This document shows, piece after piece, positions 8,991 to 17,000 of a stretch of DNA of 64,000 nucleotides. The stretch is from CAYVOV01 sp964453525. Its GTDB lineage: Bacteria > Chloroflexota > Dehalococcoidia > Dehalococcoidales > UBA2162. The notes beneath the pieces were generated by a model. It was given only the letters and a program-made list of their open reading frames with translations. It did not search any database and was not told where the DNA came from. A program made the translations under genes and the position numbers. Position 1 is the stretch's first letter; each line of letters starts with the position of its first letter. The DNA is taken from the NCBI GenBank assembly GCA_964453525.1, contig CAYVOV010000004.1, forward strand, positions 117,113 through 181,112, in the 5' to 3' direction.

Positions 8991-10943
8991 TCAACCAGCT
9001 ATAAATACGACAATAATTATTGCCAGAATTCCTATTCCGATAAATAGCCCGTAAAGCTGCAACTGCCCGGTCTGTAATTTACGGAGTATTCCACCACCAT
9101 CGCTAATTGTTTCTCCCACTCCGTTTACGGCTCCGTCAACACCATAAGTATCAATCTTCTCCAGACCGGCAAACAGTCCGCCGATTAAGCTGATTTTAAC
9201 GATTATGTTTTCATAGAGTTCATCGAACCAGTATTTTCTGAGGAATAGAGTATATACGGGTTTGAAAGCGTTACTGAGTTTCTCGGCGGAAATCCATTTT
9301 TTAATATACATGGCATAGGCAAGGAGAATACCCAGACCGGCCAGAATCAGGGATAGCCATGGCAGGCCCATGCCGAGGACGCCGAAGAAACCCGGGGCGT
9401 GGGTGTGTTCTTCTCCCATGAATTCGGCGAATCCTCCGCCAGTACCCCAGAGGCCGGAAAAGATAGCGAGACCAGCCAGGACGACCATGGGCAGCACCAT
9501 TACCATCGGCGATTCATGGGTATGACCGCCGGCCTCGGGGTCGCCTCCCCTGTACTCTCCGTGGAAGGTAAGGAATACCGCCCGGAACATGTAAAATGCG
9601 GTCATAAATACTGTTATCAGAGCCAGGGTGAAAAGTACCGGCTGGGCTTCCAGGGCTACGGCAAGGATTTCGTCCTTGCTCCAGAAACCTGCCAGCGGCC
9701 AGATTCCGGACAGGCTCAGCGAGGCGATAACGAAGGTGATATATGTCCAGGGCATTGCCTTGCGCAGACCCCCCATCAATCTCATATCAAATGTGCCGGT
9801 AGCGTGGTTCGCGCTACCGGCGCCAAGAAACAGTAGCGCCTTGAAGAAAGCGTGGTTGAAGAGGTGGAATATACCTATTGCCGCGGCTGCTTTAGCAAGC
9901 TCGACGGTACCATGACCTTCATGAATAAAAATCATACCGGCGGCGCCGAGCCCGAGCATCATGTAGCCGAGCTGGCTGATTGTCGAGTAGGCAAGTACCC
10001 GCTTGATATCGGTGGCTACAAGTCCCATAGAAGCGGCGAAGATGGCGGTAACAGCGCCGATTATGGCGACTACGGTTACCGCCTGAAGTGACTGGGCGAA
10101 GATTGGCAGGGTGCGGGCGACAAGGAAGACGCCGGCTGAGACCATCGTGGCGGAATGTATCAGGGCGCTGACCGGCGTGGGACCTTCCATGGCGTCGGGC
10201 AGCCAGAGGTGAAGCGGGAACTGGGCTGATTTACCCACCGCGCCGGAAAAGATGCCGATTGCCGCCCAGGTAAGGGTGGTACCGGCCAGAGCCGCCGTTC
10301 CGGCCAGGCCGTGAAGTTCGGCAATATCAAAAGTGCCGGTATTGGCGAATATCACAAGGAGAGCGGTAAGGAAACCGAAATCGCCAAACCGGGTAACGAT
10401 AAAGGCTTTCTTGGCGGCGTTTGCCGCTGAAGGGCGGTGATACCAGAAGCCGATGAGCAGGTATGAGCATAACCCGACCAGCTCCCAGAAGATGAATATC
10501 ATCAGCAGGCTGGATGACATAACAACACCAAGCATGGAGGCGGTGAACAGTGACATCCAGGCGTAATAGCGGGTGTAGGTGCCGTCGTTCTGTTCGACGG
10601 AATGTGCCATATAGCCAAGAGAGTAAATTTGCACCATCAGGCTTACCAGCGTGACAACAACCACCATCACCGCTGTCAGGGCGTCCACCATTATCCCGAT
10701 CTGTATATTCAGGCTGCCAATGGTCGCCCAGTTGAGGGCGGGGACATCGATTTCGTGGTACTCGGCTCCGAATACAGATGCCATTGTCCAGATGGACAGT
10801 ATGAAAGAGAGGCCGATGGCGGTAATCGTTATATAACCGGATACTCTCGATTCCCCCTTCACGAAGGGCCTGATAAATAATGAAATAATCAGGAAAGAGA
10901 TAACCGGCAGCAAGAATATAAGCCAGATAAATTGAGTTGGCAT
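8991..10943 (-). CDS. nuoL: NADH-quinone oxidoreductase subunit L
   Basis: 650 residues, the distal antiporter-like subunit. Visible hallmarks are FWELVGLCSYLLIGFWYHRP, KSAQFPLHLWLPDAMEGPTPVSA and KRVLAYSTISQLGYMMLGLG. The C-terminal part holds the region corresponding to the long lateral helix (SAEKLSNAFKPVYTLFLRKYW to the end), so the protein is full length. Its ATG at 10943 overlaps the stop of the upstream 64-codon gene by one base, implying translational coupling. Confidence 0.96.
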   Translation of the reverse strand: MPTQFIWLIFLLPVISFLIISLFIRPFVKGESRVSGYITITAIGLSFILSIWTMASVFGAEYHEIDVPALNWATIGSLNIQIGIMVDALTAVMVVVVTLVSLMVQIYSLGYMAHSVEQNDGTYTRYYAWMSLFTASMLGVVMSSSLLMIFIFWELVGLCSYLLIGFWYHRPSAANAAKKAFIVTRFGDFGFLTALLVIFANTGTFDIAELHGLAGTAALAGTTLTWAAIGIFSGAVGKSAQFPLHLWLPDAMEGPTPVSALIHSATMVSAGVFLVARTLPIFAQSLQAVTVVAIIGAVTAIFAASMGLVATDIKRVLAYSTISQLGYMMLGLGAAGMIFIHEGHGTVELAKAAAAIGIFHLFNHAFFKALLFLGAGSANHATGTFDMRLMGGLRKAMPWTYITFVIASLSLSGIWPLAGFWSKDEILAVALEAQPVLFTLALITVFMTAFYMFRAVFLTFHGEYRGGDPEAGGHTHESPMVMVLPMVVLAGLAIFSGLWGTGGGFAEFMGEEHTHAPGFFGVLGMGLPWLSLILAGLGILLAYAMYIKKWISAEKLSNAFKPVYTLFLRKYWFDELYENIIVKISLIGGLFAGLEKIDTYGVDGAVNGVGETISDGGGILRKLQTGQLQLYGLFIGIGILAIIIVVFIAG

Positions 10944-11137
10944 TACAGTTTCCTCAGCACCTCATCGATAACGTGTTTTTTATCCTCCGGCACCAGGATG
11001 CGATAGGTGGCCAGTTCCATTCCCATCGGTTCTCCGGAAGCGGGTAATATACGGGTGGGTATCCCTTCTCCCTCGAAGAGTTCCTTCCACGTTTCTGCTA
11101 TCATAAGGGTCTTGACCTGCTTAACTTCTGTCCACAT
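10943..11137 (-). CDS. Small DUF2007-like protein inside the nuo operon
   Basis: 64 residues, soluble, no cysteines. The pattern (VKTLMIAETWKELFEGEGIP, then a polar loop and YRILVPEDKKHVIDEVLRKL) resembles the short DUF2007 putative signal-transducing proteins, in which a beta-alpha-beta unit ends in a VPEE-like strand-helix. I know no role for such a protein in complex I. It sits between nuoK and nuoL, replacing nothing in the usual order, and overlaps the nuoL start by one base. A 91-bp AT-rich spacer separates it from nuoK. An assembly factor or a regulatory subunit is possible but unproven. Confidence 0.75.
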   Translation of the reverse strand: MWTEVKQVKTLMIAETWKELFEGEGIPTRILPASGEPMGMELATYRILVPEDKKHVIDEVLRKL

Positions 11138-11147
11138 GATGAAACCC

Positions 11148-11212
11148 TGAATACTAATTTCTAAATACTAAATTAAGTTAATATTACAAATTTCAGGATT
11201 TAGAGTTTAGAG
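11148..11212. repeat. AT-rich dispersed repeat in the nuo operon
   Basis: The blocks AATACTAATTTCTAAATACT and AGGATTTAGAGTTTAG recur nearly unchanged at 44101-44182, downstream of nurA. Here the copy separates nuoK from the small downstream gene without breaking either. Confidence 0.55.
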
Positions 11213-11228
11213 CTTGGTATTTTTTATT

Positions 11229-11540
11229 TTACCCTTTCATTAAATCTATGTCGGTAGTCTCTACGGTTTCCCGGTTCCTGTAAATGGTGATGATAATCGC
11301 CAGGCCAACGGCTGCCTCGGCGGCAGCAACCACCATGATGAATATGGCGAAGACCTGCCCGGTCAGCAGGGTCGGCGTGACGAAACGGGAGAAACCCACC
11401 AGGGCGATGTTTACCGCATTGAGCATAATCTCAATGCACATCATAACCACCACGGCATTGCGTTTCGCCAGGGCTCCGTACAGCCCGATGGAGAAAAGGA
11501 CTGCCGCCAGTACCAAGTAATGCTCAAGACCTGTTGTCAC
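11229..11540 (-). CDS. nuoK: NADH-quinone oxidoreductase subunit K
   Basis: 103 residues, three membrane helices. The two conserved membrane glutamates are in MMCIEIMLNAVNIALV and AAAEAAVGLAIIITIYR, the E-channel residues that pass protons toward the antiporter subunits. The start is GTG at 11540, just downstream of the nuoJ stop and behind GGGAGAAAT in the nuoJ end. Confidence 0.95.
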   Translation of the reverse strand: MTTGLEHYLVLAAVLFSIGLYGALAKRNAVVVMMCIEIMLNAVNIALVGFSRFVTPTLLTGQVFAIFIMVVAAAEAAVGLAIIITIYRNRETVETTDIDLMKG

Positions 11541-11543
11541 CGG

Positions 11544-12032
11544 TTATTTCTCCCTCACCAGTACTATTGCTCCCAGAATGGCGGCTAACAGCAGGGCAGC
11601 AGCAACCTCCACTGCCAGGATGAAACCACCTTCACCGAGCAGGTTGCCGGCCAGCGCAGCGGTAGTCGGCTCAACGGGTGGCGCCGTTGATATCCGCCAC
11701 GGGGTACTCACCATAGAGTAAATCATTAATCCCAGGAAGATTGCCGCTATCAGGAAAGCCGGAATTCTGAATTTATTGGAGTGGCTACCGCTCTGGACTT
11801 CTCTGGTAAGCATGATAGCCAGCATTACCAGTATTGATATACCGCCGACATAAATAAGGATCTGCACTGCTGCCAGGAAATCGGCGTCGAGGGTGATATA
11901 GATTCCGGCGACTGTCACCAGGCACAGAATCAGGGCGAGGGCTGCCCGGAATACGTTCCGCAGCAGCACCACCGTAATGGCGGCTACCACGCCGACTATT
12001 GCCAGAATCCAGAAGGCAATATCAATACCCAT
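11544..12032 (-). CDS. nuoJ: NADH-quinone oxidoreductase subunit J
   Basis: 162 residues, five predicted helices, with the NuoJ signature FLAAVQILIYVGGISILVMLAIML that forms the helix 3 hinge near the quinone/E-channel. The C-terminal helix ends in LVREK. It overlaps nuoI by one base at the start and precedes nuoK by 3 bp. Confidence 0.94.
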   Translation of the reverse strand: MGIDIAFWILAIVGVVAAITVVLLRNVFRAALALILCLVTVAGIYITLDADFLAAVQILIYVGGISILVMLAIMLTREVQSGSHSNKFRIPAFLIAAIFLGLMIYSMVSTPWRISTAPPVEPTTAALAGNLLGEGGFILAVEVAAALLLAAILGAIVLVREK

Positions 12033-12541
12033 TACTCGTCCTCTACAATCTTCTCCACTAGTAATGTCTGCCTGGGCAGTTCGGCGGCAACCTCAGGATA
12101 GAAATAGCCGCTCGGTTGCTTTTTATCCAGTGCCATATCTTCTTTATTCTGTACCAGTTCGCTCCGGCGGTATTTCGCCCTCTCGTAGGCGTAACCCATA
12201 TACAGGGCATCGAAGGGGCAAGCCTCAACGCACAAGCCGCACTGAATGCAGTACCCGGTATCCACCTGGTACTTCTCGACCTCATACTTGTTATCTATCA
12301 TTTTTGTCGAGGTTGTAATCTCAATCACTCCCTGGGGGCAGGTCTTGGCGCAGGTGCCACAGCCGGTGCACTTCTTTACATCCCAGACAAGCTCATTGCC
12401 CCGGATACGGCGTGAAGTATGCAGCTTTTGTTCCGGGTACTGACTCACCGTCGGGTGACGGAACAGTGTTTTCAGCGTTACCGTCAGCCCCTTGGCTATT
12501 CCTATTCCGTATCTTTCAAACTTCAACTCTACCCCATCCAA
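12032..12541 (-). CDS. nuoI: NADH-quinone oxidoreductase subunit I (2x[4Fe-4S])
   Basis: 169 residues. Two ferredoxin motifs, Cys58/61/64/68 (CTGCGTCAKTCP) and Cys98/101/104/108 (CIQCGLCVEACP), carry clusters N6a and N6b, which relay electrons to NuoB. The N-terminus has the usual amphipathic helix GIGIAKGLTVTLKTLF. The only upstream start is TTG at 12541, which makes a 26-bp overlap with nuoH. Confidence 0.95.
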   Translation of the reverse strand: MDGVELKFERYGIGIAKGLTVTLKTLFRHPTVSQYPEQKLHTSRRIRGNELVWDVKKCTGCGTCAKTCPQGVIEITTSTKMIDNKYEVEKYQVDTGYCIQCGLCVEACPFDALYMGYAYERAKYRRSELVQNKEDMALDKKQPSGYFYPEVAAELPRQTLLVEKIVEDE

Positions 12542-13637
12542 GCTTAAATGATTTCGACCACAGCAGTACCAGTATTACCGTTATGGCGATATTTACGGGT
12601 ATCATTACCCAGAGCATGTTATCCGGCAGGGTCAATACCTGGATTGCGGTAATAATCAGGTTGATTATCGCCAGCGGCGAGAGGAACTTCCAGGCAAATG
12701 CCATCATCTGGTCGATCCTGATGCGCGGCATTGTTGCCCATATCCACACCATCACGAACCAGACGAATACCGCCTTGACAAGGAACCACAGCCACTCGGG
12801 CAGAAGCGGGCCCCTCCAGCCGCCGAGGAAGAGCGTGGTAATCAGGCAGGAAAGTAGGAATGCCTCACCGTACTCGACAACGTAGAACATGGCAAACTTC
12901 ATACCGGAATATTCAGTAAAGAAACCGGCGACTATCTCCTGGTCGGCTTCAAGCAAGTCAAACGGGCTGCGGCTGATTTCAGCCAGCCCGGCAACGAAGA
13001 AGACAAGGAAGCCCAGAGGCTGTAATAATATGAAAGGAATATCCTGGGCAAGGACGATACTATTCATCGAAAGCGAGCCGGTAAGCAGCACCACCCCGGC
13101 AATCGATAGCAGTACCGGTATCTCATAGCTGACTATGGCGGCAATGACACGCATGGCGCTGATAAGAGCGTACTTGTTGCTCGAACTCCATCCGGCCATA
13201 AACATTCCAACCGTGGATATCGAGCTAACCGCCACTACGTAGAGAATGCCGATGTTGAGGTCGGCAAGCATTCCGCCGTCGGTCCAGGGTATAACGGCGA
13301 AGATGGCGAATATCGGGGCCAGAGCGACAATTGGTGCCAGCCAGTAGACTGGTTTATCAGCGGCGTCCGGTACGATACTCTCTTTAAGCAGTACCTTAAC
13401 CGCATCGGCCAACGTCTGGAATACGCCCTGAGGGCCGGTCCGGTTGGGGCCAATTCGCGACTGCATCCGTCCGATTTGCCGGCGCGCCGTGTATATATAG
13501 GCCAACACCGCAACGACTACTACGGCAAGAATAATTACCGTAAATAGCAGCCAGTGCCACCAGAAACCACCCGGCCAGTCAGATGCTAGGGTCTGCAGGT
13601 TGCCGAGGTTTCCAAACTCTGGACTTATCTTTATCAC
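12516..13637 (-). CDS. nuoH: NADH-quinone oxidoreductase subunit H
   Basis: 373 residues, about 8-9 helices. The quinone-tunnel signature is present: RIGPNRTGPQGVFQTLADAV, then SRSPFDLLEADQEIVAGFFT and EYSGMKFAMFYVVEY. NuoH joins the peripheral and membrane arms. The GTG start at 13637 shares a base with the nuoD stop. An extra N-terminal segment (about 25 residues, LASDWPGGFWWHW) precedes helix 1. Confidence 0.95.
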   Translation of the reverse strand: MIKISPEFGNLGNLQTLASDWPGGFWWHWLLFTVIILAVVVVAVLAYIYTARRQIGRMQSRIGPNRTGPQGVFQTLADAVKVLLKESIVPDAADKPVYWLAPIVALAPIFAIFAVIPWTDGGMLADLNIGILYVVAVSSISTVGMFMAGWSSSNKYALISAMRVIAAIVSYEIPVLLSIAGVVLLTGSLSMNSIVLAQDIPFILLQPLGFLVFFVAGLAEISRSPFDLLEADQEIVAGFFTEYSGMKFAMFYVVEYGEAFLLSCLITTLFLGGWRGPLLPEWLWFLVKAVFVWFVMVWIWATMPRIRIDQMMAFAWKFLSPLAIINLIITAIQVLTLPDNMLWVMIPVNIAITVILVLLWSKSFKLGWGRVEV

Positions 13638-14740
13638 TATCTGTCAACCTCTCCCAGGCAGATGTCAATGCTGCCGAATATTGCAATTAGGTCGGCTATC
13701 TTCCAGCCGATTATCATCTCGCGCAAAGCCGCCAGGTTCATCAGGCTGGTCGGCCGGATGTGGCAGCGGTAAGGAGCGATTGAATTGTCCGAAACAATAT
13801 AAAAGGCAAGTTCGCCTTTCGGTGACTCGATGTGTCCATAGACTTCTCCTGCCGGTGGCCTGACAAGGTGAGGGACATCGGCTCTTACCGGTCCGGAGGG
13901 AAGCTGCTTCGTTGCCTGTTCGATAATCCGCAGGCTCTGCCGCATTTCTTCAATTCTGACCCGGTAACGGTCATAGCAGTCGCCAGCAGTGCCGGTGGGT
14001 ATATCAAAATCAAAGCGGTCATATATCGAGTACGGGTCTTTCTTGCGCAAGTCCCATTCAACACCACTGGCGCGGAGCACGGGACCGGTAATCGAGTAGT
14101 TGATTGCCGTTTCTGCGTCGAGGATACCGACACCCTTGGCGCGTGCCAGCAATACCTCGTTCAGTTTGAGGAAGGTATCGAATTCATCGATAGCCCTGGG
14201 CATTTGGTTAATGAGCCTGACGAGAGCCGGCAGGAATTCATCGGGAATATCCTGGCTGATGCCACCAATCCGCATATAGTTATAGGTAAGGCGCTGGCCG
14301 CTGAGCATCTCGAAGAGGTCTAGAATCTTCTCTCTTTCCCGGAACATATGGAGGAAGGGAGTGAAATAGGCGCCCGAATCATTAAAGAAAGAGCCAACGG
14401 CTATGAGGTGGTTGGCGATACGCTGGAGCTCGGCAATGATGACCCGCAGATATTCCGCCCGCTCCGGCACTTCTATGCCGGCGAGTTTCTCCACTGCCAT
14501 GCAGTAAGCCATGTTATTGCTCATTGATGATATGTAGTCAAGACGGTCGGTTAGCGGGATAACGCCGGTATAGGTCCGTTCCTCGGTCAGCTTCTCAATG
14601 CCTCGGTGCAGGTAACCGATGATGGGTTCGATATCGACAACGACTTCCCCGTCGAGTATTAACCTCATCCGGTAAACCCCGTGAGTGCTGGGGTGTACCG
14701 GTCCCAAGTTCAGGACAAAAGGTTCGGTTCTTATCGCCAT
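13637..14740 (-). CDS. nuoD: NADH-quinone oxidoreductase subunit D
   Basis: 367 residues, homologous to [NiFe]-hydrogenase large subunits but without the Ni ligands. LGPVHPSTHGVYRM contains the conserved His that faces quinone. GYLHRGIEKLTEERTY, DRLDYISSMSNNMAY and RADVPHLVRPPAGEVYGHIE are family landmarks, and the C-terminus IDICLGEVDR is complete. It is a separate gene from nuoC, not a nuoCD fusion. Confidence 0.95.
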   Translation of the reverse strand: MAIRTEPFVLNLGPVHPSTHGVYRMRLILDGEVVVDIEPIIGYLHRGIEKLTEERTYTGVIPLTDRLDYISSMSNNMAYCMAVEKLAGIEVPERAEYLRVIIAELQRIANHLIAVGSFFNDSGAYFTPFLHMFREREKILDLFEMLSGQRLTYNYMRIGGISQDIPDEFLPALVRLINQMPRAIDEFDTFLKLNEVLLARAKGVGILDAETAINYSITGPVLRASGVEWDLRKKDPYSIYDRFDFDIPTGTAGDCYDRYRVRIEEMRQSLRIIEQATKQLPSGPVRADVPHLVRPPAGEVYGHIESPKGELAFYIVSDNSIAPYRCHIRPTSLMNLAALREMIIGWKIADLIAIFGSIDICLGEVDR

Positions 14741-14759
14741 TTTCCTAAACTATTCCGCC

Positions 14760-15203
14760 CTATGATAGATAGTCTTTGCGTAACGGGTGACCCTGAAAAC
14801 CATCCCAGAGGAAAAGACGCTTCATATTGGGGTGGCCTTCAAAGCTGATTCCCATGAGGTCGTAAATCTCGCGCTCCTGAATGTTGGCTCCCTTATACAT
14901 ATCTACAATTGAAGGGACGGAGAGATTTTCCCGACCGTAACAGCGGGTCTTCACCACTAGGCTGTGGTTATTCACCATAGAGGTTATGTGGTAGACCACA
15001 TCGAAATAATCGAGGTAATCGACAGCGGTAATGCCGCTCAGGTAATTGAACTCGTATTCAGGGGCAGTTTTAAGAAAAGAAATAATATCGTAGAGTGATT
15101 CACTCTTTACTGAAAGGCTATTTTCGTCTGATGCAATAATGCTTTCCGGAAATTGTTGCTGCAGTCTGGCAGCTACTTCTTTTCCGGATAAGGCTACTGT
15201 CAT
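14760..15203 (-). CDS. nuoC: NADH-quinone oxidoreductase subunit C
   Basis: 147 residues with the NuoC/30-kDa signature REIYDLMGISFEGHPNMKRL followed by FLWDGFQGHPLRKDY. It is a scaffold of the peripheral arm and binds no cofactor. It is short compared with some homologues because the C-terminal extension after LRKDYLS is absent, which is common. It ends 20 bp before nuoD. Confidence 0.94.
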   Translation of the reverse strand: MTVALSGKEVAARLQQQFPESIIASDENSLSVKSESLYDIISFLKTAPEYEFNYLSGITAVDYLDYFDVVYHITSMVNNHSLVVKTRCYGRENLSVPSIVDMYKGANIQEREIYDLMGISFEGHPNMKRLFLWDGFQGHPLRKDYLS

Positions 15204-15210
15204 TCGTTAC

Positions 15211-15816
15211 TTAACCTTCCTGTACTACGAAGTTCTTTCTCCTGGCAATCTTCTCCTGAAGCATCTGGATGCCGTGAATCAAGCCTTCAGGACGGGGCGG
15301 GCATCCGGGCACGTAGACATCAACCGGGATAATGTGGTTGTATCCAGGTACCACATTGTATCCGGAGCGGAAAATTCCGCCGCTGATACCGCAGGACCCC
15401 ATGGCGATTACCCATTTCGGCTCCGCCATCTGGTTATAAACTCGTCTGATATTGGGTGCCATCTTCCAGGTCAGTGTCCCGGCGGTAATCATCAGGTCCG
15501 CCTGGCGCGGTGAAGCCCTGAGGATTTCCATGCCGAAACGCGAGATATCAAAACGGGGACCCATCGAGGCGATAAACTCGAAGGCGCAGCACGCCGGGAA
15601 ACACAGAGATACCCAGGGTGAAGAACGGCGGCTCCAGTTAATTATCCAGTCCACCGTGGTCAGCAGGATATTCTGGCTTACATCTTCATCCAGCCATTTA
15701 TCGGGGTCGGGTATAGTCTCCTTGCTGTTTGCTTTCAGGTCTTCTATAACCTGGCCTTCGACACGATCAAGCTCGGTATCAGAATAAATATATGATGTCG
15801 GTTTGCCTACTTCCAT
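15211..15816 (-). CDS. nuoB: NADH-quinone oxidoreductase subunit B (cluster N2)
   Basis: 201 residues. All four ligands of the terminal [4Fe-4S] cluster N2 are visible: tandem Cys76-Cys77 (PACCAFEFIA), Cys142 (GSCGISGG) and Cys172 (PGCPPRPE). The N-terminal extension of about 55 residues before the fold is longer than in many bacterial NuoB proteins. The ATG at 15816 overlaps nuoA by 10 bp. Confidence 0.95.
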   Translation of the reverse strand: MEVGKPTSYIYSDTELDRVEGQVIEDLKANSKETIPDPDKWLDEDVSQNILLTTVDWIINWSRRSSPWVSLCFPACCAFEFIASMGPRFDISRFGMEILRASPRQADLMITAGTLTWKMAPNIRRVYNQMAEPKWVIAMGSCGISGGIFRSGYNVVPGYNHIIPVDVYVPGCPPRPEGLIHGIQMLQEKIARRKNFVVQEG

Positions 15817-16178
15817 TCAAGGACCTTCTTCCGCCAGGCGTAGAAATACCCGACAACAACAATGAAAATCAGAACGAGTATCCCGGTGAGGCCAGCCCCT
15901 CCGAGTCCTTCGAGGTCGACCGCCCAAGGGTAAAGGAAAACGATTAGAATATCGAGAGCCAGAAATACGAGGGCGTAAAAATAATAGCGGAAATTAAACT
16001 GGACCCATGTCCTGCCGATGGTCTCCATTCCGCATTCGAAGATTTCGTTCTTGATTGGGTTGGGATTGTGAGGGACTACTTTAACAAAGCGGAGGACTAA
16101 GGGGATGATAATCATTAAACAACTAAAGCCAATGGTAACAATGAAGAATAAACCTATGTAGCCGTAGTTGGTGAGCAA
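15807..16178 (-). CDS. nuoA: NADH-quinone oxidoreductase subunit A
   Basis: 123 residues, three membrane helices, with the conserved loop NPIKNEIFECGMETIG (YECG-type Cys) and the helix 2-3 segment FYALVFLALDILIVFLYPWA. It is the first gene of the nuo operon. The start is TTG at 16178, supported by GGGAGGA seven bases upstream; no ATG or GTG fits the family's N-terminus. Confidence 0.94.
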   Translation of the reverse strand: MLTNYGYIGLFFIVTIGFSCLMIIIPLVLRFVKVVPHNPNPIKNEIFECGMETIGRTWVQFNFRYYFYALVFLALDILIVFLYPWAVDLEGLGGAGLTGILVLIFIVVVGYFYAWRKKVLEWK

Positions 16179-16214
16179 CTAGCGTCCTCCCTGTTTTGTG
16201 GAATAGCGACTAGC

Positions 16215-16243
16215 AGTATATCATATAAATTTTAAAAAAACAA
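16215..16243 (-). promoter_or_regulatory. Possible sigma70-type promoter of the nuo operon
   Basis: On the minus strand TTGTTT (16243-16238) and TATACT (16220-16215) are 17 bp apart, about 37 bp before the nuoA start. The -10 is good, the -35 weak. Confidence 0.4.
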
Positions 16244-16602
16244 GGGGGAGACCTGAGGAGCCTGAGTGTATTTGGTTGTTACCGTTTACCTCACCACTGT
16301 CCCCTCAGGGCTTCGTCGTGGTTCCAGAGATGTCACCAGAACTGAGCTCAGCCGAACGGAGAATCCTTCAGGGTGAACCTCTCTCCAGCCAGAACCAATG
16401 TAAATGAAAGTGGCATTCTCCCGGCTGGAGAGGAGTATAAAAGTGAGAGGAGGCTTCACCCTCTCTCATGATAGATATTGCCCTGAAACCCGTACCTCAC
16501 TGTCACCCTTTGTCCCGAAGAGGTGACGGAGGTCTATGGCAAAGCCGGTTTGTCACCGGCTACGTGCTGTTTCGCTTTCTCCTTTTATCATATCGATTAT
16601 AT
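16244..16602. other. Gene-free region upstream of nuoA with inverted repeats
   Basis: About 360 bp with no credible ORF. It contains a 10-bp inverted repeat (CTCTCCAGCC at 16381-16390, GGCTGGAGAG at 16423-16432) around a 32-nt loop. Nearby GAATCCTTCAGGGTGAAC resembles the dispersed CCTGAGC-type repeats of the 3.5-4.6 kb region. Confidence 0.45.
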
Positions 16603-16857
16603 TTAAGGTGTTGCCGCGTACTGACGGTTCTGGCTTTTTGTGACAGATGGCGTCTCGGAGGTAAGATAGAAGAGGTCATCAAGCTTGTGATTGGGAAACG
16701 CTTTCATCGCACCGACAATGAATTTCTGGTTGATTTGACGTTTACCTTCACGTACCCGGTATATCTGGCTAACCGATATTCCCATTGCCAGCGCCAATTC
16801 GGTCAGGTTTCTGTAGTAGCTGTCACAGAACTCAAAAATTCTTGTTCTCACTATCAC
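16603..16857 (-). CDS. Small HTH (Cro/CI-like) DNA-binding protein
   Basis: 84 residues. LTELALAMGISVSQIYRVREGKRQINQKFIVGAMKAFP has the helix-turn-helix layout of Xre/Cro proteins, with recognition helix around SQIYRVREG. A short Ser/Thr/Gln-rich tail follows. The GTG at 16857 has GAGGG seven bases upstream. A perfect consensus promoter lies just before it. The gene is oriented like, and about 425 bp upstream of, the nuo operon, so it may regulate itself and perhaps nuo; this is inference. Confidence 0.75.
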   Translation of the reverse strand: MIVRTRIFEFCDSYYRNLTELALAMGISVSQIYRVREGKRQINQKFIVGAMKAFPNHKLDDLFYLTSETPSVTKSQNRQYAATP

Positions 16858-16887
16858 GGCGATACCCTCGTATAGACTAATGGCAAA

Positions 16888-16916
16888 ATTATAGCCATAT
16901 CTATGCCAGTTGTCAA
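16888..16916 (-). promoter_or_regulatory. Consensus sigma70 promoter with operator-like repeat
   Basis: Minus strand: TTGACA (16916-16911), 17-bp spacer, TATAAT (16893-16888). ATGGC and GCCAT form an inverted repeat around the -10 box (16880-16898), a natural site for the HTH protein encoded just downstream. Confidence 0.75.
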
Positions 16917-17000
16917 TAGTATTCAGTAACCGGCTTTACGGAATTCTCTTGATAAATCAGGCGGGTGAGAGTATAGTTTTTTCAGTAAAAGGGGGTAAAA

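Noticed and set aside
16468..16875. 135-codon plus-strand frame
   Set aside because: Antisense to the small HTH gene and its upstream repeats; no motif.
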